Assembly: GCA_038534135.1 (NCBI GenBank)
Contig: JBCAXJ010000005.1
Coordinates: forward strand, 1-64,000
Direction: 5' to 3'
DNA length: 64,000 nucleotides
From: Thermohalobaculum sp038534135
Lineage (GTDB): Bacteria; Pseudomonadota; Alphaproteobacteria; Rhodobacterales; Rhodobacteraceae
The notes below the pieces were generated by a model that was not told where the DNA came from, ran no database searches, and was given only the letters and a program-made list of their open reading frames with translations. Position 1 is the stretch's first letter; the number at the start of each line of letters is the position of its first letter. Shown piece by piece: positions 18,652 through 26,847 of this stretch. The position numbers and the translations under genes were made by a program.

Positions 18652-19968
18652 ATGACGACGCTGTCTCGTGCGCAAACCTTCAGCCCCGCAGTTCGGATTT
18701 GGGGAACGGTCATCGGCAGCGACGGGTCCACCGTGCGGGTCGCCGGGTTGGGACGATTGGCAGGCCTCGGTGACTTCATCGAGATTGAAACCGGTTCCGT
18801 CCTGCTTGAAGGCGAGGTGATCGCCGTGGACGGCGAGGAACTCCTGGTTCTGCTCTATGCGTCGCCCGAGGGACTAAGGACCGGTCAGCAAGCGGTTCTC
18901 GCCCAATCTAAAGCGCGCCCGCCCTCGACGCATTGGCTTGGAAAGGTGCTTGATGCCTTTGGACATGACGATGAAGCTGGCCGGGAGAGCATTGAAGACG
19001 AAGATGCCGGCCCACGGCCCGCGTTTGATCGGGCAGATCGCAGGCGTCCTCTCGGATCGCGGCTGTCAACGGGATTGGCTGCACTGGATACGCTTCTGCC
19101 CTTGTGTCGGGGGCAACGTCTCGGGGTGTTTGCCGGATCCGGCGTCGGAAAATCGAGGCTGATGTCGGATCTCTCTCTCGGTGTTTCGGCTGATGTTGTC
19201 GTGATCGGATTGATCGGAGAGCGGACACGCGAAGTCGGCGATTTTGTCAGATTGCTGCGCAGCACCGGCGGCCTCGAGCGGACGGTGATCATTGCCGCCA
19301 CATCTGATCAAAGCGCACTCGTCAAACGCCGCGCTGCCGATCTGACCATGGAGACGGCAGAGCTTTTCCGCGATCAAGGCCATCACGTCTTGTGTCTCTT
19401 CGATTCCGTTACTCGCTATGCCGAGGCGCATCGAGAGATAGCACTTGCCGCTGGCGAACCCCCAGCCTTGCGGGCGTTCCCACCGTCGACCTCGGCTCAG
19501 ATCGCGAAGCTGTGTGAGCGCGCTGGGCCCGGTCAGGATGGCTCATCGATGGGGGATATCACGGCGATTTTCACGGTCCTGGTGTCTGGGTCGGACATGG
19601 AAGAACCGATCGCTGACATGGTTCGCGGAATCCTTGATGGACACATCGTTCTCGAGCGCACAATTGCGGAGCGTGGCAGATTTCCCGCAATTGATCTCCG
19701 CCGTTCGGTATCGCGCTCGGCGCCTGCGGCGTGGTCGCCCGAGGAGGAACTCCTGGTTGCGCGCGCGCGCCAGGCCGTCGCGCTCTATGAAGAAGCAGCA
19801 CCCATGATCCAGGCGGGTCTGTATCAGGCCGGAGCAGATCCTGCGCTTGACGAGGCCGTGGCGCTCTGGCCCGCACTTGACCAGTTCATCGGGACACGGA
19901 CCGTTGGACACTCCGATAGCGAAAGCTTTGATCTCCTGCAGTCGGTTCTCGTACAGCAAAGCGGTTGA
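18652..19968 (+). CDS. fliI: Flagellum-specific export ATPase FliI
   Basis: A 438-residue F1-beta-like ATPase that energises flagellar protein export. The P-loop is GVFAGSGVGKSRL, the Walker B region is HVLCLFDSVTRYAEAHREI, and GEPPALRAFPPSTSAQ is the characteristic loop of FliI/T3SS ATPases. The length is normal. It is transcribed away from flgB and is the only flagellar gene here on the plus strand. Confidence 0.96.
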   Translation: MTTLSRAQTFSPAVRIWGTVIGSDGSTVRVAGLGRLAGLGDFIEIETGSVLLEGEVIAVDGEELLVLLYASPEGLRTGQQAVLAQSKARPPSTHWLGKVLDAFGHDDEAGRESIEDEDAGPRPAFDRADRRRPLGSRLSTGLAALDTLLPLCRGQRLGVFAGSGVGKSRLMSDLSLGVSADVVVIGLIGERTREVGDFVRLLRSTGGLERTVIIAATSDQSALVKRRAADLTMETAELFRDQGHHVLCLFDSVTRYAEAHREIALAAGEPPALRAFPPSTSAQIAKLCERAGPGQDGSSMGDITAIFTVLVSGSDMEEPIADMVRGILDGHIVLERTIAERGRFPAIDLRRSVSRSAPAAWSPEEELLVARARQAVALYEEAAPMIQAGLYQAGADPALDEAVALWPALDQFIGTRTVGHSDSESFDLLQSVLVQQSG

Positions 19969-20280
19969 GGCTCTCGGGTCAGGGAGACGTCTTCGAACGC
20001 GGAAGCCGGCCAAGCCATCCAGAAACTTCGTCCCGACCAGATCTTGCATCGATTTCTCTGAAAGGCGCGGGAGGACGGTATGTTGAGGCTAAAAACAACC
20101 CACATGTCCGTGCGACATTGGCAGCGTCCGCCGCGCAGAGCGCGTCGCGCTAAACGCCGGGCCATCTCTTGAGGGTACATACGCGCAACGAATGTAGTCT
20201 GGCCTGTCTCGCGTATTGCGCTGACCCGGACGGGGCGATACATCCCCGGCGATCTCCACGAACATCGCCCGAGGTGCAGC
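19969..20280. other. 312-bp gap between fliI and ettA with no recognised gene
   Basis: Short open frames cross it, but none has a recognisable protein, a convincing ribosome-binding site or conserved look. No strong hairpin with a T run is visible after fliI. The last 100 bases must hold the ettA leader and promoter; no box pair stands out. Confidence 0.4.
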
Positions 20281-21936
20281 ATGGCCAGCTATCAGTACGT
20301 CTACCACATGGATGGTGTGTCCAAGACCTATCCGGGCGGAAAGAAGTGTTTCGAGAACATTCGGCTCTCGTTTCTGCCGGGGGTGAAGATCGGTGTCGTC
20401 GGAGTCAACGGCGCTGGTAAGTCCACCCTGATGCGGATCATGTCGGGGCAGGACACGGACTTTCAGGGCGAGGCCTGGGCGGCCGAAGGGGCCAAGGTCG
20501 GCTACCTGCCGCAGGAGCCCGCGCTGGACGAAAGCCTGGACGTGCGCGGCAACGTCATGCTGGGCGTCGCCGCGAAGAAGGCCAAGCTCGACCGGTTCAA
20601 CGAGATCGCCATGAACTACTCGGACGAAACCGCCGACGAGATGGCGCAGCTTCAGGACGAGATCGACAGCCAGAACCTCTGGGATCTCGACGCCCAGGTC
20701 GACATCGCGATGGAGGCTCTGCGCTGCCCGCCGGACAGCTCGCCTGTCGCCACGCTCTCGGGCGGGGAACGTCGCCGTGTCGCCCTGTGCAAACTGCTGC
20801 TCGAAGCGCCCGAGATGCTGCTGCTGGACGAGCCGACCAACCACCTGGACGCCGAGACCATCTCGTGGTTGCAGAAGCATCTCATTGATTATAAGGGCAC
20901 AATCTTGATCGTAACGCACGATCGCTATTTCCTCGACGACATCACCGGCTGGATACTCGAGCTCGACCGGGGCCGCGGCATCCCCTATGAAGGCAACTAT
21001 TCGAGCTGGCTCGAGCAGAAGGCCAAACGGCTGGAACACGAAGCGCGCGAGGACAAGTCCCGCAAGCGCACGCTCGACCGCGAGCTGGAGTGGATCCGTC
21101 AGGGCGCGAAGGCCCGCCAAGCCAAGCAGAAGGCCCGAATCAACGCCTATAACGATCTTGCGTCGCAATCGGAGCGCGAGAAAATCTCGACCGCCCAGAT
21201 CGTTATCCCGAATGGCCCGCGCCTAGGCTCGAAGGTCATCGAGGTCGAGGGCTTGCATAAGGCCTATGGCGATAACCTGTTGATTGAAAACCTGTCTTTC
21301 TCGCTGCCGCCCGGCGGCATCGTTGGCGTCATCGGCCCGAACGGGGCGGGCAAGTCGACGCTGTTCCGGATGCTGACGGGCCAGGAACAGCCGGACACGG
21401 GCACCATCGAGTTCGGCGACACCGTTCAGTTGAGCTATGTCGACCAGTCCCGCGATGCGCTGGATGGCGAAAAGACCGTTTGGGAGGAGATCTCGGACGG
21501 GCTGGACATCATCCAACTTGGCGATGCCGAACTGAACAGCCGCGCCTATTGCGGAGCGTTCAACTTCAAGGGCGGTGACCAGCAGAAGAAGGTCAAGCTG
21601 CTCTCGGGCGGGGAGCGCAACCGCGTCCACATGGCTAAGCTGTTGAGAGAAGGCGGAAATGTCCTGCTGCTCGACGAGCCGACCAACGATCTGGACGTCG
21701 AAACCCTGCGCGCGCTGGAGGACGCCATCGAGACCTTTGCCGGCTGCGCCGTGGTTATCTCCCACGACCGCTTCTTCCTGGACCGTCTGTGTACGCATAT
21801 CCTGGCCTTCGAGGGCGAGGCCCATGTCGAATGGTTCGAAGGCAACTTCGAGGACTACGAGGCGGATAAGGTTAGACGATTGGGACCGGATGCGCTTGAG
21901 CCGAAGCGGGTGAAGTATAAGAAGTTCAAGAGGTAG
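20281..21936 (+). CDS. ettA: Energy-dependent translational throttle protein EttA (ABC-F)
   Basis: A 551-residue soluble ABC-F protein with two ATPase cassettes and no membrane segments. The P-loops are GVNGAGKST (first) and GPNGAGKST (second). The signatures are LSGGERRRVALCKLLLEAP and LSGGERNRVHMAKLL, each followed by LLDEPTN. The linker between cassettes (about residues 240-310) is charged and helical. EttA binds the ribosomal E site and tunes the first elongation steps to ATP level. The length and the N-terminal YVYHMDGVSKTYPG are typical of EttA. Confidence 0.95.
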   Translation: MASYQYVYHMDGVSKTYPGGKKCFENIRLSFLPGVKIGVVGVNGAGKSTLMRIMSGQDTDFQGEAWAAEGAKVGYLPQEPALDESLDVRGNVMLGVAAKKAKLDRFNEIAMNYSDETADEMAQLQDEIDSQNLWDLDAQVDIAMEALRCPPDSSPVATLSGGERRRVALCKLLLEAPEMLLLDEPTNHLDAETISWLQKHLIDYKGTILIVTHDRYFLDDITGWILELDRGRGIPYEGNYSSWLEQKAKRLEHEAREDKSRKRTLDRELEWIRQGAKARQAKQKARINAYNDLASQSEREKISTAQIVIPNGPRLGSKVIEVEGLHKAYGDNLLIENLSFSLPPGGIVGVIGPNGAGKSTLFRMLTGQEQPDTGTIEFGDTVQLSYVDQSRDALDGEKTVWEEISDGLDIIQLGDAELNSRAYCGAFNFKGGDQQKKVKLLSGGERNRVHMAKLLREGGNVLLLDEPTNDLDVETLRALEDAIETFAGCAVVISHDRFFLDRLCTHILAFEGEAHVEWFEGNFEDYEADKVRRLGPDALEPKRVKYKKFKR

Positions 21937-21951
21937 CGAAAGTGAGAAATT

Positions 21952-22560
21952 TTGAGTGAATACCTGACGATCGCATGGCCTTACATAGAGTCGGCGTTTG
22001 CGGTCGCCGGTGGTATTGGCGCATTATTTGGGCTATATTTCGCAATCAAAAGAGCTTTATTTTCGAAACTGACTTGGCGACGTACGCTTCGCGCAGCAGA
22101 AGCACTACTCGAAGGTGTTGAAGAAGACAGTTGGGAGCCAGATCTGGTTATGGGACTCGGTCGCAGTGGTGCACTTTGGGCTGGCTGGTTGGCAGGGAAC
22201 TTGGGCTCGAAACCGGTTTTTACAATTGATCGGTTCTTTGACGAAAAGGATGGGGTTAGAGTATTAAGTCTTCCTCTTTCTGACGTCACTCTTGAGATAG
22301 TGCGAATTAAGTTTGGAATATCTCCGAGAATACTTGTGGTTGAAGGCGCAACCTCTTCCGGTCATGGTCTTTCAAATTTTGTCTCAAAGGTGGCGGATGT
22401 ATTGCCTCAAGCCGATGTCAGAACGGCATCTATATTCGTTAATGCTGGAGCATCATATCTTCCGACTTATGTTGGAGTGCGAAATCTATCGCCTTGGCCA
22501 GAAGAGTTTCCTTGGCATCTTCGACGATCTTACCGGCGGCACATGCGAACAAGACGGTGA
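21952..22560 (+). CDS. Membrane-anchored phosphoribosyltransferase-like protein in lower-GC DNA
   Basis: A 202-residue protein. Residues about 10-32 form one membrane helix (FAVAGGIGALFGLYFAIKRA). The rest resembles a type I phosphoribosyltransferase fold: LVMGLGRSGALWAGWLAG, then a hydrophobic strand and VVEGATSSGHGLSNF, which lies where the PRPP loop (VVDD-x-TGxT) would be. The two acidic residues of the usual loop are reduced to one Glu, so enzyme activity is uncertain. The start is a TTG with GTGAG upstream. Codon use and base composition are clearly more AT-rich than in the neighbours, which suggests acquisition from elsewhere. The function is unknown. Confidence 0.6.
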   Translation: MSEYLTIAWPYIESAFAVAGGIGALFGLYFAIKRALFSKLTWRRTLRAAEALLEGVEEDSWEPDLVMGLGRSGALWAGWLAGNLGSKPVFTIDRFFDEKDGVRVLSLPLSDVTLEIVRIKFGISPRILVVEGATSSGHGLSNFVSKVADVLPQADVRTASIFVNAGASYLPTYVGVRNLSPWPEEFPWHLRRSYRRHMRTRR

Positions 22561-23194
22561 ACCAACCTAGGGTGAAGCTCGGACCCGCCCTTCAAACAAG
22601 TTCCGACAACTCATCCGCCTTGATCCCTACATCTCGCCTCTGACGCCTAACCGGCACACGGCCCAACCAAACGTCGCTATGAAACAACGAATTCGCCGTC
22701 CCCGTACGGCGACCGCCAGATGCAATGCAGATGATCGGGCAGCGTAGCCCAGGCTACGATCTCCAACTGACGCTCGGCGCGAGTGACCCGTACGTCGCGC
22801 AGCAGACCGATCTCACGCAGCAGCAGGTCGCTATCGCGGTCCGCGAGGCAGACCGTGAAGAAGATCGTTGCTCCCCGCGATTTCGTCCGGATGTAGGTCG
22901 ACATGATGTATATGGACGACCGTCAGGGTTAAGCCTGCGTGAACGCCGCGAAAGCTCTCGCAAGAGTCAATCCTTGACCATTTGGTTTGTAAATTTTTGC
23001 TCGACGACCGGCTTTTGAGATCGGTGATTTCACGCATGACGTTTTTCACGTAATTTTCCATTAACCGGATATTGGCGCGGATTCTACGCTGCATGTCGTG
23101 GTTTCGGTTCGATTGGAAATCCGCGCGAAGCTTGCGGAAACCTCGCTCGAGGCGCACAGTTTCGAACCGAAATCTGGCGACGGGAGGGCGCGAC
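22561..23194. other. Gene-poor remnant region with a broken transposase
   Basis: Between the phosphoribosyltransferase-like gene and the lipoprotein gene lies a 634-bp stretch whose only recognisable content is the N-terminal half of a REP-associated transposase (22677-22904). Bases about 22970-23060 are AT-rich. I see no tRNA and no matching direct repeats that would mark an integration site. Confidence 0.5.
22677..22904 (-). pseudogene. Truncated REP-associated tyrosine transposase (RAYT, Y1 family)
   Basis: A 75-codon fragment. It has the N-terminal part of the Y1 transposases that mobilise REP palindromes: a FFTVCLADRDSDLLLREI segment and the metal-binding His pair in ATLPDHLHCIW. Intact members run to about 150-190 residues and carry the catalytic Tyr in the second half. 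Here the frame stops right after the His pair and no continuation is visible in other frames, so the gene is decayed. Confidence 0.75.
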
Positions 23195-23641
23195 ATGCGG
23201 ATCATCATTCAACTCGGATTTGTGGCGGTAGCCGCGCTGCTGACCGCGTGCGGCCCTCAGGCTTCTGCGCCGCCTCCGAAGGTCAGCCCCGCTCTGGATG
23301 CCGCCGCCGCCGAGGGGACGCGCTACGCCATGGCCTCGTTGATCGGGATCGGCGATATCGTGATCACGCCGGACGCGATGGTCACCAGCGACGGCCAGCG
23401 ACTGCCGATCCAGGCGGCGGGTGAGGGCGTCTGGGCGTTCCTCGATCCGCCATCGGAGCTGACCAATGGTGAGAATTTCTGTTTCTCGAAGCCGGTCACG
23501 TTCTTTACCTGGCACAAGCACGAGGAGGGTCTGCTGGTGATGAATGTCGGCGACTGGCCCTCTGCGCCAGAGGTGCCGAACGCCCAGATCTGGGACGTGC
23601 CCGGGGGCTGCGGGTTGTCGACCTACAACCCGGCGACCTGA
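23195..23641 (+). CDS. Small lipoprotein of unknown function
   Basis: A 148-residue protein with a lipoprotein signal: a basic-hydrophobic N-terminus and the lipobox LLTAC with the lipidated Cys at position 19. A Pro/Ala/Ser stretch follows, then a small domain with three Cys (FCFSK, GGCG). The ATG was chosen because GGGAGGG lies just upstream; the frame is open earlier without such a site. The family is not recognised. Confidence 0.75.
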   Translation: MRIIIQLGFVAVAALLTACGPQASAPPPKVSPALDAAAAEGTRYAMASLIGIGDIVITPDAMVTSDGQRLPIQAAGEGVWAFLDPPSELTNGENFCFSKPVTFFTWHKHEEGLLVMNVGDWPSAPEVPNAQIWDVPGGCGLSTYNPAT

Positions 23642-23747
23642 GGCGCGGACAAGGCCACGCGTTCGCGCAGCGCAGGATTGCGCTGGATCAAAGCGGGCGG
23701 ATCCAAAGCCATGCCAGCCTCCTGTCAGACACTGAGAGGAGGTTGCC

Positions 23748-23981
23748 ATGTCCCACACCCCGCACGAACTGGCCGAGGAGTTCCCGGACAAGCTCGACGC
23801 TATGCACGCGTTGAAGGAATCGGATGCGCATTTTCGGAAGCTGTTCGATGAGTACCACGCGGTGAACCGCGCCATTCACCGGGCCGAGACGAATGTCGAG
23901 CCGACGGACCAGTTCAACGAGGAGGACATGCGCAAACAGCGGATGCGGTTGAAGGACGAGATCGCGCGGATGCTGGCCTGA
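23748..23981 (+). CDS. YdcH/DUF465-family small protein
   Basis: A 77-residue helical hairpin protein with the DUF465 look: FPDKLDAMHALKESDAHFRKL, then YHAVNRAIHRAE and the ending RLKDEIARMLA. Family members are small cytoplasmic coiled-coil proteins without a settled role. A strong GAGAGGAGG ribosome-binding site lies upstream. Confidence 0.85.
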   Translation: MSHTPHELAEEFPDKLDAMHALKESDAHFRKLFDEYHAVNRAIHRAETNVEPTDQFNEEDMRKQRMRLKDEIARMLA

Positions 23982-24095
23982 TCCGCTGCGCGGTGGCATG
24001 GGCGCGCGAAAAGACCCTACCAAAACGGGCTCAATTCGTTACGTCTCGGGGCATAGCACACGGGGCCGTCCGGCCCTGCCCAGGGACGAGGCATC

Positions 24096-24713
24096 ATGGC
24101 ACGGCTTCTGCTTTACCACGCGCATCCGGCGAACCGGAAATCCCAGGTCAACAGGGCGATGGCCGAGGCCGTGCGAGGCCTTGGCGGGATCACGTTCGTC
24201 GATCTCTACGCCGAGTATCCGCGGTACGACATTGATGTAGACCGCGAGCAGGCGCGGCTGGTCTCGCACGATGTCGTGCTGATGCAGTTCCCGCTCTACT
24301 GGTATTCGACGCCGTCGATCTTGAAGGAATGGCAGGATCTGGTGCTGGAGCATGGCTTTGCCTACGGCGCCGATGGGGACAAGCTGGCGGGCAAGACGCT
24401 GATGCTGGCGATCTCGGCGGCGGGACCGGAAGAGGCTTATACGGCGAAGGGTTATCAGCATTTCCCGTTGCGGCAGTTCCTGACGCCGCTGGAGCAGACG
24501 GCGAGCTTGTGCCAGATGCGGTTCGTCGCGCCTTACGTGCTGTACGGGTCGCTGAAGGCGCCCCGCGATGGTGGGCTGGAGCCGCATGTTGCCGGGTACC
24601 GGGCACTGGTCGAGGCGGTTCGCGACGATCGGTTCGACATGCGCGCGGCCGGTCAGGCCGAGGTGTTGACGGCCGATCTGCTGCCGATCCGCGAGGCCGC
24701 GCACCATGGGTGA
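24096..24713 (+). CDS. NAD(P)H-dependent oxidoreductase, KefF/KefG-type ancillary protein
   Basis: A 205-residue flavodoxin-fold protein with YHAHPANRKSQVN at the N-terminus and QFPLYWYSTPSILKEWQD, the FMN-binding and active-site region of the KefF/NQO1 family. KefF and KefG bind the glutathione-gated potassium efflux proteins KefC and KefB and are needed for full activity. It overlaps the antiporter gene by 8 bp, which supports this partnership. Confidence 0.88.
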   Translation: MARLLLYHAHPANRKSQVNRAMAEAVRGLGGITFVDLYAEYPRYDIDVDREQARLVSHDVVLMQFPLYWYSTPSILKEWQDLVLEHGFAYGADGDKLAGKTLMLAISAAGPEEAYTAKGYQHFPLRQFLTPLEQTASLCQMRFVAPYVLYGSLKAPRDGGLEPHVAGYRALVEAVRDDRFDMRAAGQAEVLTADLLPIREAAHHG

Positions 24714-26709
24714 CATTCTCTTTCTGACGTTCGTGTTCCTCGTCGTGGGCGTGATCGCGGTGCCGATTGCCTCGCGGTTGGGGCTGGGCTCGGTGCTGGG
24801 GTATCTGATTGCGGGCATTGCGATCAGTCCGCTGCTCGCGGCGTTCGGAGTCGATGTCGTCAGCATCCAGCATTTCGCGGAGTTCGGCGTCGTGATGATG
24901 CTGTTCCTTGTCGGGCTGGAGCTGGAGCCGCGCCTTTTGTGGGACATGCGGGCGCGCTTGCTGGGGCTTGGCGGGCTTCAGGTCGGGCTGACGGTGGCGG
25001 CGATCATGGGGCTGGCGATGGCCTTGGGTCAGCCGTGGACCGTTGCTCTGGCGATCGGATGCGTGCTGGCGCTGTCGTCCACGGCGATCGTGTTGCAGAC
25101 CCTGAACGAGAAGGGCCTGATGAAGAGCGATGGCGGGCAGGGCAGTTTTTCGGTCCTGCTGTTCCAGGACATTGCCGTCATTCCGATGCTGGCGCTGTTG
25201 CCGCTGCTGGCCTTGCCCGAATTGGCGGATCTGGCGGTGAGTGCCGGGGATGGCCACGGAACCGGGGATGGTCACGGAACCGGGCAGGGCGGCGACGACA
25301 ACGGCGATGGTCACGGCGATGGTCATGGCGATGGTCATGGCGGGGGCATGAGTCTGACCGAGGGGTTGGCCGGTTGGCAGCAGGCCCTGGTCACGCTGGG
25401 TGCGATTGCGGCGGTGATTGTCGGCGGGATCTGGGCGACCCGCCCGCTGTTCCGGTTCATCGCGATTGCCAACATGCGTGAGATCTTCGTCGCGGCGGCC
25501 CTGCTGTGGGTTGTCGCGATCGCGTTGCTGATGACGCTGGTCGGGCTTTCGCCCGCGCTGGGCACGTTCCTGGCCGGAGTCGTGCTGGCCAACAGCGAGT
25601 ACCGGCACGAGCTGGAAAGCGATATCGACCCGTTCAAGGGCCTGTTGCTTGGCCTGTTCTTCATAACGGTCGGGGCTGGGATCAATTTCGGCCTGCTGTT
25701 CGACAGTCTTGGTGTGACGCTGGCCCTGACAATCGGATTGATGGCGCTGAAGGCGGCAATCCTGCTTGGCTTGTCCTATGCCTTTGCCATTCGCGGCGCG
25801 GATCGCTGGCTGTTCGCCCTCGGGCTGGCGCAAGCCGGTGAGTTTGGCTTCGTCCTGCTCTCGTTCACCGTGGCCAGTGCTGTTATCCCGGCAGCGGTCG
25901 CTGATCAGTTGCTGCTGGTCGTGGCGCTCTCGATGCTTCTGACACCGGCACTGTTCATCCTGTACGAGAAGGTGATCGCGCACCGGTTCGTCGAGAATCA
26001 GGCCGAAGAGCCTGACGATATCGCCGAGACCGGCCCCGTGATCATCGCGGGCCACGGGCGCTTTGGCGGGATCGTGAACCACCTGCTGCGCGAGACCGGC
26101 TATCGGACGACGGTGCTGGATTACAGCTCCACCCAGCTCGACATCCTTCGAGGGTATGGCCTAAAGGTCTTTTTCGGCGATGCCTCCCGCCCGGATCTGT
26201 TGCACGCGGCCGGGATCGAGCAGGCCTCGGTCCTGGTTGTTGCAATCGATGGCAAGGATCAGATCACCGAGATGGTGCGTCATGTCGTGCACACGCATCC
26301 GCATGTGCACGTGGTCGCGCGGGCTGTGGACCGGCATCATGTCTATGAGCTTTATGCAGCGGGCGCGCGCGACATCATCCGTGAGACGTTTGACAGTTCC
26401 GTGCGGGCGGGACGCTCGGTGCTCGAAGCGCTCGGCACGCATCCGTTCGAGGCCGAGCGTCTGGCGCGCAGATATGTCGTGCGGGATCGCGAGCGGATCG
26501 TGGCGCTGGCGACGTTGTTCGATCCGGACATCCCTGCGCACGAAAACGCGCCTTACGTGGCGAAGGCGCGTGAGCTTCTGGCCGAGAGCGAAGCCATTCT
26601 GACAGGCAAGGATCGCGCGTTCGCAACCGAGAATGACCGGGGCTGGTCACCGCCGACCCTGGCGGATGTCGATGCGGTTACGGCGCAGGATGCCAAGTCC
26701 GAGGGGTGA
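24706..26709 (+). CDS. KefB/KefC-type potassium/proton antiporter with His-rich insert
   Basis: A 667-residue membrane protein. Residues about 1-430 are a CPA2 antiporter domain of about 12 helices, with the ion-binding AGVVLANSEYRHELESDIDPFKG region. Residues about 443-560 are a RCK/TrkA-N nucleotide-binding domain (VIIAGHGRFGGIV), which senses glutathione adducts or NAD(H) in Kef systems. Residues 181-214 are an odd loop with DGHG five times, absent from classic KefB/KefC. The gene overlaps the KefF/G-type partner. The role is potassium efflux and cytoplasmic acidification during electrophile stress. Confidence 0.9.
   Translation: MGDILFLTFVFLVVGVIAVPIASRLGLGSVLGYLIAGIAISPLLAAFGVDVVSIQHFAEFGVVMMLFLVGLELEPRLLWDMRARLLGLGGLQVGLTVAAIMGLAMALGQPWTVALAIGCVLALSSTAIVLQTLNEKGLMKSDGGQGSFSVLLFQDIAVIPMLALLPLLALPELADLAVSAGDGHGTGDGHGTGQGGDDNGDGHGDGHGDGHGGGMSLTEGLAGWQQALVTLGAIAAVIVGGIWATRPLFRFIAIANMREIFVAAALLWVVAIALLMTLVGLSPALGTFLAGVVLANSEYRHELESDIDPFKGLLLGLFFITVGAGINFGLLFDSLGVTLALTIGLMALKAAILLGLSYAFAIRGADRWLFALGLAQAGEFGFVLLSFTVASAVIPAAVADQLLLVVALSMLLTPALFILYEKVIAHRFVENQAEEPDDIAETGPVIIAGHGRFGGIVNHLLRETGYRTTVLDYSSTQLDILRGYGLKVFFGDASRPDLLHAAGIEQASVLVVAIDGKDQITEMVRHVVHTHPHVHVVARAVDRHHVYELYAAGARDIIRETFDSSVRAGRSVLEALGTHPFEAERLARRYVVRDRERIVALATLFDPDIPAHENAPYVAKARELLAESEAILTGKDRAFATENDRGWSPPTLADVDAVTAQDAKSEG
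25246..25347 (+). repeat. In-frame tandem repeat coding for DGHG units
   Basis: Five GATGGxCAxGG units sit within about 100 bp of the antiporter gene, the last three at a strict 12-bp period (GATGGTCAxGGC). They encode Gly-Asp-Gly-His-Gly runs. The frame is kept, so this is coding microrepeat expansion, not a CRISPR or an intergenic repeat. Confidence 0.8.
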
Positions 26710-26722
26710 TGGCGTCGGAAAG

Positions 26723-26758
26723 TTGTTCGTTGAGACCTTGTTGTTCGTTCAGACCTTG
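26723..26758. repeat. 18-bp tandem duplication with one mismatch
   Basis: TTGTTCGTTGAGACCTTG is followed directly by the same 18 bases with one change (G to C). It lies in the 138-bp gap between the convergent antiporter and FAD oxidase genes. Confidence 0.75.
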
Positions 26759-26847
26759 CCGCCGGCTCTGAGCGGTCCCGGGTCTGCGGAGCAGCATTTC
26801 ATGCTGCACCGCGCACGGGACAGCGCGGCATCTGATCCGGGTTTCGA

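Noticed and set aside
21937..23194. Defence island
   Set aside because: Only one intact gene of uncertain fold and a transposase remnant; no nuclease, helicase, cyclase or toxin-antitoxin pair.
22831..23208. 125-codon minus-strand frame overlapping the lipoprotein start
   Set aside because: Its end overlaps the transposase remnant and its start overlaps the lipoprotein gene; no ribosome-binding site or known family.
24190..26082. 630-codon open frame on the minus strand opposite the Kef genes
   Set aside because: Composition (Gln/Arg/His-rich) is that of an antisense frame, and the plus-strand proteins are well supported.
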